Shown here in pieces: positions 7,275 through 16,034 of a DNA stretch of 64,000 nucleotides. Each line of letters opens with the position of its first letter. The stretch's first letter is position 1. The DNA lies in NCBI GenBank assembly GCA_019239825.1, contig JAFAZK010000053.1:1-64000 (forward strand), written 5' to 3'. The notes beneath the pieces were generated by a model, which saw only the letters and a program-made list of their open reading frames with translations, made no database searches and was not told the origin of the DNA. A program made the translations under genes and the position numbers. The stretch is from Verrucomicrobiota bacterium. Lineage in GTDB: Bacteria > Verrucomicrobiota > Verrucomicrobiia > Chthoniobacterales > JAFAMB01.

Positions 7275-9440
7275 TCACTTCTGCTTCTTCGCCATTTTCT
7301 GGCCTCCTGATTCGGCGCCGAGTTCGTAGGCGAAGAAAGAGAACAGATCAGTTTGGTCAGCGACTTGTTGGTCGAGAGAGCTCCCGATACCATGTCCAAA
7401 TGAGTTAATTCGGAGCAGGATCGGATTCCCTGGCGCGGCAGCCGCTTGTAAACGGGCAGTGAACTTAAAGGAATTCCACGGAGCCACCCGCCCGTCATTC
7501 AGACCCGCGGTCATCAGGATGGCAGGATATTTTGTGCCATCGACTACGCGTTCATAAGGCGAGTAAGCTAAGAGGGCTTTTAGCTGGGCCGGATCTTTCA
7601 CGCTGCCATACTCCGTGGTGTTAAAGACGCCGTTTGGATAAAACTCAGTCCGCAGAGAATCGTAGACCCCAACCTCGGACACGACTGCTCGCATCAAGCT
7701 CGGATGTTGGGTGATCATCGCCCCCATCAAGAGCCCGCCGTTGCTGCCGCCAAGCATCCCGAGTTTAGAAGTCGTTGTATACCTATGATCGAGTAGATAT
7801 TGGGCGCAGGCAGTGAAATCGTCGAAGCAGTTTTGTTTGTTCGTGAGGTTACCACCTTTATGCCATTCCTCCCCATATTCGCCGCCCCCGCGGATATTCG
7901 TATCGACAAAAATCCCGCCAAGATCATACCAAGCTCGAAAAGATAATCGGACCCGGGGAATTTCGCTCAAACCATACCCGCCGTACCCGTAAAGGATCGT
8001 CGGATGAGTTCCGTCCAGATTAATCCCTTTCTTATGAATGATATTGAGAGGAATCTTGGTTCCATCTTTCGAGACCGCGAAATCTCTGGTGACTTCCATA
8101 TCCGCGAAATTCACCGGCGCCTCGGAACTGAGCTTCGTGGATGTTAGTTCATTGGTTCCCGCGTCATATTTAAACCACTTGGCGAGCTCGGTATAACTCC
8201 CGACGTCAGCCAACACCAGATGCTCGCCAGCAGCTAACTGCGAAACACTCGAGATCGGTGGCAGAGCCACCGTCTTCTGATCCGAACCGTCGAGGCTGTA
8301 TGAATAAAGACCGGAAGGTCCACCTTCCAAAGTCTCCACAACCAGGCGATCGGTGGTCACCGCGATGCTTTGGATCACACCTTCACCGGCCGGAACTACC
8401 GCTTCAGGCTTAACGTCGGGAGTATCCAAGCCAAACTTCACCACTTTTCCGTGAGGCGCGTCCTGCAGCGATACTGCATAAAAAACGGGGCCGAAACCGA
8501 GTGCACCGGTTTTAATCTGGTCCTCGAATTTAGTAATCTGGCGCCAGCTTTTGTCCGGCCCATAAACGAAGTGAGCAAAATCCCCACCGTCCCCGTTCGC
8601 TACGGTCGCGACGATGTAGTCAGAAGCACCGTTCGACTGGAGCGCCACCTCCGCGATCTTCGGAAACTCTTTCCCGATAGAGTAGGTGTCTTCAGATTCC
8701 GGTGAACCAAGTTTGTGGAAATAAACCTGCATGTAGAAATTCCGGTCTTCAGCCGGCCGTTCGCCTTCTCTCGGATAGCGGGTATAAAAAACTGCCGCAC
8801 TATCCTTGGTCCAAGCCGCGCTTCCGCCGCCGGTTGGGAATTGGACATGTTTAATTACATCCGGAAGCTGCTTGCCGGATTCGACATCAAAAAAGCAGAG
8901 ATCTCCGTCTTCAGTGCCGTTCTTGGAGAGAGATACTGCGAGAGTTTTGCCGTCCGGTGACGGCACAAACCAGTCGATAGACGTTTTGCCGGAAGGATCG
9001 AGACTGTTGGGATCACAAACGGTTTTCTCGCTGGCCGGATCTTCCGGCGAAGTCGTCACCACCACAAATGCCTGCTGCTTGGCGGGGTCAATTTTCAGCC
9101 CGAAAATCTTATCAGCGCGCACTTCAACGAGCGCCAGCCTCGGCGGCGTAGAACTGATCAGTTTCTTTATTTGATTAGCTAGTTGCGTGCGGCCAGGGAG
9201 CGAGTTCAGGAACTTTTCCGATCGCTCATTTTGCTTTTCCGCCCAGGCCTTGACTTTCGGATCGCTCAACTGCTCCATCCAGCGATAGTCGTCTTTTACA
9301 GTAACACCACCGAAATCATCGGTGACCGGTTGTTTAGTAGTAGCCGGGGCAGCTTCAACGGAAGGCACTCCGGCCTGGCCGGGTGCTGAAAGAAAAAAAG
9401 CTGAGCACACTAGCCCAAGAGGGACCAAAAATTGTCTCAT
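7275..9440 (-). CDS. Exported prolyl oligopeptidase (family S9A)
   Basis: A 721-residue serine peptidase that cleaves short peptides after proline. The ORF track starts at 9683, but ATG 9440 begins a signal peptide (MRQFLVPLGLVCSAFFLSAP) and the upstream part lies in repeat B1, so 9440 is chosen. An N-terminal seven-bladed propeller region (VKDDYRWMEQLSDPKVKAWA, then many blade motifs) is followed by the alpha/beta hydrolase domain with nucleophile Ser about 566 (GGSNGG), Asp about 649 (LNDGRV) and His about 683 (SFGHG). GGGEYGEEWHKGG is also conserved. Likely periplasmic or secreted. The TGA stop is in GAAGTGAGAGG, a T-type word. Transcribed away from the DeoR gene, with element B1 between them. 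Confidence 0.93.
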   Translation of the reverse strand: MRQFLVPLGLVCSAFFLSAPGQAGVPSVEAAPATTKQPVTDDFGGVTVKDDYRWMEQLSDPKVKAWAEKQNERSEKFLNSLPGRTQLANQIKKLISSTPPRLALVEVRADKIFGLKIDPAKQQAFVVVTTSPEDPASEKTVCDPNSLDPSGKTSIDWFVPSPDGKTLAVSLSKNGTEDGDLCFFDVESGKQLPDVIKHVQFPTGGGSAAWTKDSAAVFYTRYPREGERPAEDRNFYMQVYFHKLGSPESEDTYSIGKEFPKIAEVALQSNGASDYIVATVANGDGGDFAHFVYGPDKSWRQITKFEDQIKTGALGFGPVFYAVSLQDAPHGKVVKFGLDTPDVKPEAVVPAGEGVIQSIAVTTDRLVVETLEGGPSGLYSYSLDGSDQKTVALPPISSVSQLAAGEHLVLADVGSYTELAKWFKYDAGTNELTSTKLSSEAPVNFADMEVTRDFAVSKDGTKIPLNIIHKKGINLDGTHPTILYGYGGYGLSEIPRVRLSFRAWYDLGGIFVDTNIRGGGEYGEEWHKGGNLTNKQNCFDDFTACAQYLLDHRYTTTSKLGMLGGSNGGLLMGAMITQHPSLMRAVVSEVGVYDSLRTEFYPNGVFNTTEYGSVKDPAQLKALLAYSPYERVVDGTKYPAILMTAGLNDGRVAPWNSFKFTARLQAAAAPGNPILLRINSFGHGIGSSLDQQVADQTDLFSFFAYELGAESGGQKMAKKQK

Positions 9441-9500
9441 GGCCACCAAGGATGCACGGGCGGAGACAGAAAGCAATGAGGTCTGGGCCCTTGGGGTCCT

Positions 9501-9717
9501 TTGGTAGGGCGAGGCTCCCGCACAGCACCGTGATTCACCAAGGGTATACAACTCGAGCGCCCAGATACGAATGAGCAGGGCCAAAAGACGCGCCGAGCCA
9601 TGGGCAAAGATACACCAACGGCTCGGCACGATTTGAGGTGTAACCATACGGGTAACCTTAAGATTACCAATCGTTTCGCCCAAAGGAGTGGATCGTTCGG
9701 GAGCCTCGCCCCATCAA
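9501..9717. repeat. B element, copy 1
   Basis: The ends are TTGGTAGGGCGAGGCTCCCG and GGGAGCCTCGCCCCATCAA, inverted. Inner inverted arms CGCGCCGAGCC and GGCTCGGC lie near the centre. It fills the divergent promoter space between the peptidase and the DeoR gene. No ORF inside is credible. Confidence 0.8.
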
Positions 9718-9761
9718 TCGACGACGAGGACGATTTGTTTATCTAAAAATTCTGTTTGAAA

Positions 9762-10646
9762 ATGAGGCTTGGTTTGCTTTCACTGCAGGATCACATCGAA
9801 AGCACTCTGAAACCGGAAACCGATCCATCCCTGTTTGCGACCGCCGAAGATAGAAGGCACCAGATCCTTCGCCTCCTCGAGCACGAGGGTAATGTGAAGG
9901 TGGAGAGTCTGGCAGAGCGATTTGCAGTTAGCCAGGTCACAATCCGCAAAGACCTTGCCGAACTGGAAGAGCAAGGCCTGCTCCAACGGACTTATGGAGG
10001 GGCTGTGTTCTCTCATCGAAGCCGATTTAACATCTCTTTTATTGAGCGAGTACAGCTAAAAGCCGGCCAAAAAGAAGGGATCGCTCGCGCCGCCATCGAG
10101 CACATCCACGAAGGAGACACGATTATTCTGGATGGCGGGACTACCACGCTCTCCTTGGCGGCGGCGTTAGTGGGACGTTTCCGATCCTTATATGTTATCA
10201 CCAACTCCGTTCCGGCTTCTTTGGAGCTGGCGCGCGCGGGTTATGAGCTGCTGTTAGTGGGAGGTCAGGTCCGAAATCATAGTTTAACTTTGATCGGTCC
10301 GGTTGCGGTCCGGACCTTAGAGAACTTTCATGCGGACCGGGCCTTTCTCGGAACTTCCGGCACGACACTCACCCACGGGCACAGCACACCGAATCCGCTC
10401 GATGCAGAGGTGAAGCGAGCAATGATCCGTTCCGCGGACGAAAGCTACGTTCTCACAGATTCCTCCAAGTTCGGGCACGCCTGTCTCGCAACCTATGCCG
10501 CGCTGGAAGAGGTTTCGTTGATCATCACCGATTCGAATATCCCGCAGCCTTTTGTCGAAGCCTTTAATAACCGAGGAATAGCGTACGAATTAGTTCAGGA
10601 GGACGCGGGGACTCAGGCTGACGCCACCGTGGCCGAAGCAGTGTGA
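9762..10646 (+). CDS. DeoR-family transcriptional regulator
   Basis: About 294 residues. After a short leader, RRHQILRLLEHEGNVKVESL begins the winged helix-turn-helix, with FAVSQVTIRKDLAELEEQGL as recognition region and RTYGGAVF as the usual hinge. The C-terminal DeoRC sensor domain shows DGGTTTLSLAAAL, VITNSVPASLELA, GGQVRNHSLTLIGP, DRAFLGTSG and SSKFGH, expected to bind a phosphorylated sugar. ATG 9762 is preferred over the TTG two codons upstream. The nearby operons are not obviously sugar-kinase units, so its target is unclear; the divergent peptidase is one candidate, and B1 lies in the shared upstream region. Confidence 0.92.
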   Translation: MRLGLLSLQDHIESTLKPETDPSLFATAEDRRHQILRLLEHEGNVKVESLAERFAVSQVTIRKDLAELEEQGLLQRTYGGAVFSHRSRFNISFIERVQLKAGQKEGIARAAIEHIHEGDTIILDGGTTTLSLAAALVGRFRSLYVITNSVPASLELARAGYELLLVGGQVRNHSLTLIGPVAVRTLENFHADRAFLGTSGTTLTHGHSTPNPLDAEVKRAMIRSADESYVLTDSSKFGHACLATYAALEEVSLIITDSNIPQPFVEAFNNRGIAYELVQEDAGTQADATVAEAV

Positions 10647-10678
10647 GCTTCGTCGTGGCTCACCCACAGGCAAAGCCC

Positions 10679-10764
10679 TGGTGATTGGTGATTCGTGACT
10701 GGTGATTGATGGAACGCTCTCGGCGCCTTATAACAATCGCTACTTACTAATCACCAATCACATC
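10679..10764. repeat. T-type hairpin, GGTGATT class
   Basis: Left arm GTGATTGGTGATTCGTGACT plus GGTGATTG; right arm CTAATCACCAATCACATC. It lies between the convergent DeoR and lipoprotein genes, with the right arm 5 bases from the lipoprotein stop. Confidence 0.7.
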
Positions 10765-10769
10765 TCTAA

Positions 10770-11246
10770 CTACTCCTCTTCCCCGCGCGTCTGAAACACT
10801 GCGGTGATATTATCGAGCTGCAACGTCTGACCCGCTGGTGGCGTATAGCTAAACCGATAGACGGTGTTGTTCACCAGGCTATGCTTGGCGGTATCGTAAA
10901 CCATGACATCAGCGATCGTCGTGGATCCTTGGGCCGAATTGACGGGAACGGCGATGAGGCCTTTGCTCGTCGTGGCGCGGGCTATTTTGCCGCCTAGCTT
11001 GGTTGCGGTGTGGATGTCGTCGGAGGTTCCGTCCCGCTTGGACTGGTAAGAAACCGGGTTAGAAAGGACGAAAGTCTTTTCCTTTAATGTTTCAGGTGGG
11101 TAATTGGTTTGCTCGGCGTCGCGTGTACCCTGGTCAACGAGGTGCCCATTTAACGGATCGTGTCCATTCAAGGGATCATGTGCACCCAAAGGATCCATCG
11201 AACAGCCACCCATGGCTATTACCGCCAGAACGCACAGAATCCTCAT
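10770..11246 (-). CDS. Small putative lipoprotein
   Basis: 158 residues from ATG 11246. The N-terminus MRILCVLAVIAMGGC is a lipoprotein signal with a usable lipobox ending in Cys15 (MGG-C). Directly after it, DPLGAHDPLNGHDPLNGH is a short tandem repeat (HDPLNG) that could be a flexible linker from the membrane anchor. The remainder (residues about 50-158) is a soluble beta-rich domain of no family I recognise, ending in an acidic tail. It is separated from the upstream oxidoreductase operon by element B2, so it probably has its own promoter. The TAG stop sits next to a T-type repeat. Confidence 0.75.
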   Translation of the reverse strand: MRILCVLAVIAMGGCSMDPLGAHDPLNGHDPLNGHLVDQGTRDAEQTNYPPETLKEKTFVLSNPVSYQSKRDGTSDDIHTATKLGGKIARATTSKGLIAVPVNSAQGSTTIADVMVYDTAKHSLVNNTVYRFSYTPPAGQTLQLDNITAVFQTRGEEE

Positions 11247-11309
11247 ATCGGCCGCCATTGTCCCGAGTGGAGCAAATAGAGCAAGCCGATTTCGTGGTCA
11301 GAATGAAAT

Positions 11310-11597
11310 TTGGTAGGGCGAGGCTCCCGAACGGTTCTATGGTTTGACGAAGCTGCTGATCTGTCTAATCCAACGTCTGGCTATACCAATATGCTTGCCG
11401 AGCCGTGGTATATCGTGCGGCATGCTGGATCACGTCGACCGTCCAATGCCGTGCGACTATCCCACGCCAGACGAAGATGCTAGCGATACGGCAGACCCGC
11501 GGCTCGGCGGGCGCCGTGGCCTCAAACGGATATGGATATTCAAACGCGCGCGCCTCTGCGACAGTCTGTAGAACGTCCGGGAGCCTCGCCCCACCAA
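11310..11597. repeat. B element, copy 2
   Basis: Ends TTGGTAGGGCGAGGCTCCCG and CGGGAGCCTCGCCCCACCAA; inner arms GCCGAGCCGTGG and CCGCGGCTCGGC. 288 bp without a credible ORF, between the end of the oxidoreductase operon and the lipoprotein gene. Confidence 0.85.
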
Positions 11598-11609
11598 GTT
11601 TGTGCCCGC

Positions 11610-13850
11610 TCACACTAGCTTGTCCGGCGTAATCGGCAGATCGCGAATCCGCTTGCCGGTTGCGTGATAGACGGCGTTCGCAATGGCTGCCGGCGTACCG
11701 ACAATGCCGATTTCGCCCAATCCTCGCGCGCCATTATCCGCCATATTCGTGTCCGGTATATCTAAAAATTCGATTACAAACTCCGGAGGAACATCGGCAA
11801 AGACGGGAACATGGTACTCTGCCAGATTGGCATTCACCATCCGGCCCGTGGCCATATCCGGGACGGTCGCTTCCATTAAGGCCATCCCGATGCCAAACGT
11901 GATTCCACTGAGCATTTGGCTTCTGGCTAATAGCGGATTCAGAATTTTGCCAACATCGTACACGCCGACTACGCGGGTAACCCTAACCTCCCCTAAATCG
12001 GGGTCGACTCTGACTTCCACGAAAATGGCGCCAAAGGAAAAGAACGCGAGCTTCTGATAGGCATCCCCGGGTTTTGTGCTTCCGTCCGCTTCCAACGTTT
12101 GGTTACCCGTGTTGGCAAGTAAATCGGAAAAAGAGACAGATCGGGAGGTGTCTTTCGCGCTACTAACGCGCCCGTCTGCAATCACAATATCGGTCCGGGA
12201 TTGACCACTCAGCGGCGCGGAAGGCCCCTCGACCGCTAGAGAGATGAGTTTGTCCCGAAGAGCAGTACAGGCCGCAACCACGGCTGGACCCACACTGGCG
12301 GTCAGCCAAGACCCGCCATTGACCGGTGCAGGAGGAAATTGGGTATCACCCAATTCAAAGCGGACGCGTTCCATGGGAACCCCTAGGGTATCGGCGACGA
12401 ACTGGGTCATCATCGTATAAGTACCTGTCCCGGACTCATGGGTCGCGCTCTGCACAACGATCGAGCCGTCATTTGAAAGGGAAACTTTTGCCGACGCCGG
12501 CTGCTGGCTCGCACCGTAAATGGCCGTGGCCATCCCCCAACCTACTAACCTGCCGTCCGGATCTCGGGTCGAAGCCGGTTTGGGATTACGAGACGACCAA
12601 CCGAATTTGCTGGCGCCGCGATCATAACATTCTTTCAGATGTTTGCTGGACCAGGGTCGCTGGTCGAACTCATCCTTGTCCGCATAATTGCGCACCCGAA
12701 ACTCCATCGGGTCGATGTTTAGCTTCACGGCTAGCTCATCCATCGCCGATTCGAGAGCAAAGAACCCAGGCGCTTCTCCCGGGGCCCTCATCGGACATGG
12801 GGTGGTAAAGTCGAGCTGGACCAGACGGTGGTTGATTTGGATGTTCGGACAAGAGTACGCCAACCGAGTCAAGCTGCCGCAAGGCTCCGTGTACTGATAA
12901 ATCATGGACGAATGGGTCAAGGTCGCGTGCTTCAGCGCGGCCAGCTTGCCATTCTCGTCGGCTGCTAAACCGATGGTTTGAACGGTTCGCGCCCGCTGCC
13001 CCATTGAATCGAACATTTGCGGCCTACTTAGCACAAGGCGAACCGGCCGATCGGTAAGTCGAGCGGCCGCAACCGCCACGAGGAAATAACTCCAGTTAAA
13101 GCCTTTTGAACCAAAGTGGCCTCCAAGAAACGGACAGACGACCCTTACGTTCTCAATCGGCAACCCAAAAGCACTTGCAAGAACCTTTTGCGTTAGGTCG
13201 ACTCCACGAGTTGAAAGGTGCAGCGTCAAATGATCGGTTCCTTCCCAAACCGCTAAAGCGGCTCCCGGCTCCATGGGGTTATGATTTTCGATCGGAGTTG
13301 AGTAGGTTTCGTCGACCAATCGGACTTGCGGCATATTGGCCCAGACCCAGTCGACATCTCCGCGTTTGTCTTGCAACTTCACGCGCTCACCCCACATTCG
13401 GGGCTCAATTGCCTCGTCGGCCAGTCCTAACAGGTCCGTGCGCAATTCGCCAGGCTGATACCTGACCCGGACGAGGGAGGCCGCCTCACGCGCTTGCTCA
13501 AACGTCTCTGCAATCACCGCTCCCAAGTGCTGCCCTTGAAAATAGACCTGGTCGTCCTGGAACGGGAGGCGGGTTTCGCCCGGTGCGCCGTTCGCAGTGA
13601 GTTCTTCTGGCAGGGCCTGTAGTTTTGGCGCGTTCTGGCGAGTTAAAATCGCAACTACTCCCGGCGCGCGCTCCGCTTCACTCTGGTCGATCTCAATAAC
13701 CGTTCCACTCGCGATAGTGCTTTGAATCAAGCAGGCGTAAGCCATGCGATCGATCTTGAAGTCAGAAGTGTAAGTCGCGGTACCGGTAACTTTAAACTTG
13801 CCGTCAACCCGTTGATGCGGAGTTCCTAAAACTGAGGGACTCTGTGCCAT
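11610..13850 (-). CDS. paoC: Molybdenum subunit of periplasmic aldehyde oxidoreductase (PaoC-like)
   Basis: About 746 residues from ATG 13850 (MAQSPSVLGTPHQRVDGKFK); the 12 extra track residues overlap the upstream gene. This is the large xanthine-dehydrogenase-family subunit that holds the molybdopterin cofactor and oxidises aldehydes or heterocycles. Visible family blocks are VTGTATYTSD, HNPMEPGAALAVW, GHFGSKGFNW, MRAPGEAPGFFALESAMDEL, ATHESGTGTYTMM and the C-terminal GLGEIGIVGTPAAIANAV, where the Glu is the expected catalytic base. It is the last gene of a tight three-gene operon, 4 bases after paoB. Like E. coli PaoC it has no signal and would be co-exported with the Tat-bearing small subunit. 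Cofactor type (probably MCD) is inferred. Confidence 0.92.
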   Translation of the reverse strand: MAQSPSVLGTPHQRVDGKFKVTGTATYTSDFKIDRMAYACLIQSTIASGTVIEIDQSEAERAPGVVAILTRQNAPKLQALPEELTANGAPGETRLPFQDDQVYFQGQHLGAVIAETFEQAREAASLVRVRYQPGELRTDLLGLADEAIEPRMWGERVKLQDKRGDVDWVWANMPQVRLVDETYSTPIENHNPMEPGAALAVWEGTDHLTLHLSTRGVDLTQKVLASAFGLPIENVRVVCPFLGGHFGSKGFNWSYFLVAVAAARLTDRPVRLVLSRPQMFDSMGQRARTVQTIGLAADENGKLAALKHATLTHSSMIYQYTEPCGSLTRLAYSCPNIQINHRLVQLDFTTPCPMRAPGEAPGFFALESAMDELAVKLNIDPMEFRVRNYADKDEFDQRPWSSKHLKECYDRGASKFGWSSRNPKPASTRDPDGRLVGWGMATAIYGASQQPASAKVSLSNDGSIVVQSATHESGTGTYTMMTQFVADTLGVPMERVRFELGDTQFPPAPVNGGSWLTASVGPAVVAACTALRDKLISLAVEGPSAPLSGQSRTDIVIADGRVSSAKDTSRSVSFSDLLANTGNQTLEADGSTKPGDAYQKLAFFSFGAIFVEVRVDPDLGEVRVTRVVGVYDVGKILNPLLARSQMLSGITFGIGMALMEATVPDMATGRMVNANLAEYHVPVFADVPPEFVIEFLDIPDTNMADNGARGLGEIGIVGTPAAIANAVYHATGKRIRDLPITPDKLV

Positions 13851-13854
13851 AAAC

Positions 13855-14847
13855 TTATGTGGAAGCAGAGGCCACCGACAGCGCACGGATCACGCTCTTT
13901 CGGGCCAGAGCAAGCTTGTACTGATTATACCGATAAGCGTGTGCGCCCTGTAGCAGCCGATCCGCCACCATATCAAAAGCCGCGTGATCAGGCCTGACCC
14001 CTTTTATCAAGATCTCCGCCTCCGGTACACGCCAAGGCTTGGCCGCTACCCCACCCAATGCGACTCGCGCAGAGGTAATCGATCCGTTTTCGATCGTTAA
14101 GGCGACCGCAACACTTACCAATGCGAAAGCAAACAGCGACCTGTCTCGCACCTTGAGATAGACTGCGTGTTTGGTATCCGCCATCGGTGGCAAATCCACT
14201 GCGGTAATTAGCTCACTTGGCTGCAGGATGGTGTCCAGTTCCGGCTGGTCACCTGGTAGACGATGAAATTCGCTGATCGGTATTACCCGTTCGCCGCCCG
14301 GGCCGATCACGCGGACCTGAGCGTCGAGAACAGCCAATGCGACACACATATCGCTCGGGTTAGTGGCAATACATTGGTTGCTCTGTCCTAGAATCGCATG
14401 GATACGATTATAACCATTCAGCGCACCGCACCCAGAACCCGGCTTTCGTTTATTGCAGGAAGGAAAAGCCGGATCATAGAAGTAAGGACATCGGGTTCGC
14501 TGCATCAAATTTCCACCCACGGTCGCCGCATTGCGCAGCTGCGGGCTAGCGCCGGCCAAGAGCGCCCGGCTAAGAACCGGGAACTGGTTCAACACTAACG
14601 AATGCTCTGCTAGATCCGAGTTTCGAGCGAGCGCTCCGATTCTTAGTCCAGTGCCGTCCGGCCGGGGAGCAATATCGGTGAGCCCTAATCGACTGATATC
14701 AATTACCGTTTCCGGTTGTTCAACCCCCATCTTCCATAGATCAAGAAGATTAGTGCCGCCGGCCAGAAATCGGGCTTTCGGTCGATTCCGGATCAGAGTT
14801 AGCGCGGAATCGATATCATTTGCGCGGACGTAGACAAAGTTGTTCAT
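13855..14847 (-). CDS. paoB: FAD/4Fe-4S subunit of aldehyde oxidoreductase (PaoB-like)
   Basis: 330 residues from ATG 14847 (MNNFVYVRANDIDSAL); the track extends it into the upstream gene. The FAD-binding motif FLAGGTNLLDLWKMGVEQP near residue 35 and the TVGGNLMQRTRCPYFYDP region are clear. Cysteines in CPYFYDP, CNKRKPGSGC and QSNQC match the additional 4Fe-4S site known in PaoB/YagS and 4-hydroxybenzoyl-CoA reductase types, not plain xanthine dehydrogenase. The subunit passes electrons from the molybdenum site via FeS to FAD. It starts 2 bases after the paoA stop and ends 4 bases before paoC, so translation is probably coupled. Confidence 0.92.
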   Translation of the reverse strand: MNNFVYVRANDIDSALTLIRNRPKARFLAGGTNLLDLWKMGVEQPETVIDISRLGLTDIAPRPDGTGLRIGALARNSDLAEHSLVLNQFPVLSRALLAGASPQLRNAATVGGNLMQRTRCPYFYDPAFPSCNKRKPGSGCGALNGYNRIHAILGQSNQCIATNPSDMCVALAVLDAQVRVIGPGGERVIPISEFHRLPGDQPELDTILQPSELITAVDLPPMADTKHAVYLKVRDRSLFAFALVSVAVALTIENGSITSARVALGGVAAKPWRVPEAEILIKGVRPDHAAFDMVADRLLQGAHAYRYNQYKLALARKSVIRALSVASAST

Positions 14848-14849
14848 AC

Positions 14850-15560
14850 TCAGCTTTGGCCGCCTACCGGAGTTTGCTGACCTATCGGAGTTTGTTTGCG
14901 CAGCTCCAGAATGGCCGCAACGATATTTGGATAAGCGCCGCACCGGCAAAGATTGCCACTCATCCATTCTCGAACTTCGCCTTCGTTCGTGGCATGTCCT
15001 TCGTTTAAGCAAGCTACTGCTGAACAGAGTTGCCCGGCGGTACAAAATCCGCATTGCAAGGCATCATGCCGGATAAATGCATCCTGCAAGGCGCTCATCT
15101 GGCCGTCTACAGAGAGCCCTTCGACGGTAGTGACCTGGTCTCCCTCATGCATCACCGCCAGCGTGAGGCACGAATTGATTCTGCGTCCGTTAACTAAAAC
15201 GGTGCATGCCCCGCACTGGCCGTGGTCACATCCCTTCTTGGAACCGGTCAGGCCAAGAGACTCGCGCAGGAAATCAAGCAAGGTAGTCCGAGCTTCAACT
15301 TCGATAGGATAGGATTTGCCGTTTACCTGCAACGTCGCGGGGACATTAGCCGGCGCTGGAGAAGCGGTGGGAGCGGGTGTCGGAAGTTCTGCGGTTTTGT
15401 CGCCCAAAACCGTGGTCGGTAACGCAACCGTAACTCCGGCCGAAGCCAGCCTTCGCAGAAAGGTGCGGCGGCTCGTCGGGGACAAGTGCTTGAGTAAGTC
15501 TTCAAGCACGTGGCCGGAATTTGACTTCGGTTCCTCAGGGGGTTGCGCAGCCATTGCCAA
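14850..15560 (-). CDS. paoA: 2Fe-2S subunit of aldehyde oxidoreductase with Tat signal (PaoA-like)
   Basis: 236 residues. [19 protein letters not shown] at about residues 30-48 is a twin-arginine signal, so the folded complex should be exported. The first 2Fe-2S cluster ligands are in [21 protein letters not shown]; the second, buried cluster uses CGFCTAGQ and CRCGAYPN. The Ala/Pro-rich linker [15 protein letters not shown] separates signal and ferredoxin domain. The C-terminus [13 protein letters not shown] is a small recent-looking duplication. First gene of the operon. PaoABC in E. coli oxidises aromatic aldehydes; the same detoxifying role is inferred here. Confidence 0.93.
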   Translation of the reverse strand: MAMAAQPPEEPKSNSGHVLEDLLKHLSPTSRRTFLRRLASAGVTVALPTTVLGDKTAELPTPAPTASPAPANVPATLQVNGKSYPIEVEARTTLLDFLRESLGLTGSKKGCDHGQCGACTVLVNGRRINSCLTLAVMHEGDQVTTVEGLSVDGQMSALQDAFIRHDALQCGFCTAGQLCSAVACLNEGHATNEGEVREWMSGNLCRCGAYPNIVAAILELRKQTPIGQQTPVGGQS

Positions 15561-15779
15561 TTACGTGTTCCAATCTCAAAGGTTCGACGGTTCTATCCTC
15601 ACACCGATATACATCTCGTTTTAGCGTGCCGGCTCGTTTCGGATACCCTGGCTTAGATAATCTCCACCCGGCGCCGATCCGCTCTAATCCTAAACTAATG
15701 GACTTATAAGAAGGCTGCTCCCGGTTGCTTGGGAAATCAAGAGGCGATGACATGTTTGGTATTTTGTCCCGATCAGCGG

Positions 15780-15836
15780 GGATGAACTCTTGTTCATCCG
15801 GGTTCGAACGGTAGGGATCTCGTTGACCCTGGGTCA
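15780..15836. promoter_or_regulatory. Two small palindromes between the pao operon and glgC
   Basis: GGATGAAC-TCTT-GTTCATCC (15780-15799) and TGACCC-T-GGGTCA (15824-15836) are perfect inverted repeats in the 474-base divergent gap 15561-16034. They could be operators for either gene or short RNA hairpins. Nothing else in the gap looks coding; the listed ORFs there have unlikely composition. A loose array CATAACTCCATCACTCC lies near 15975. Confidence 0.4.
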
Positions 15837-16034
15837 GGTGGTCGGTGCAAGGTGCCCTGCCTGTCCGCCGTAGTTTTGGGATCCGGGGGGACGAAGGAGG
15901 AAAAGTGGCACCCGATTTGGGCGCGCTGTCACGCTTCTCGCAAGATTACCCGGCTTATCGACGCCTCTATAACTTCATAACTCCATCACTCCGTTCTTGT
16001 CATACCCGAGCTTCAGGCGAGGGTATAGGAAGTC

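Noticed and set aside
9441-9683. 81-residue N-terminal extension of the prolyl oligopeptidase
   Set aside because: It translates element B1; the internal ATG at 9440 starts a signal peptide.
11365-11632. ORFs inside B2 (11365..11613, 11344..11571, 11405..11632)
   Set aside because: Same issue as in A elements: open frames on both strands of a palindrome, not shared with other B copies.
15797-15815. GGTTCGAA resembling a tRNA T-loop
   Set aside because: No T-stem pairing and no acceptor, D or anticodon arms around it.
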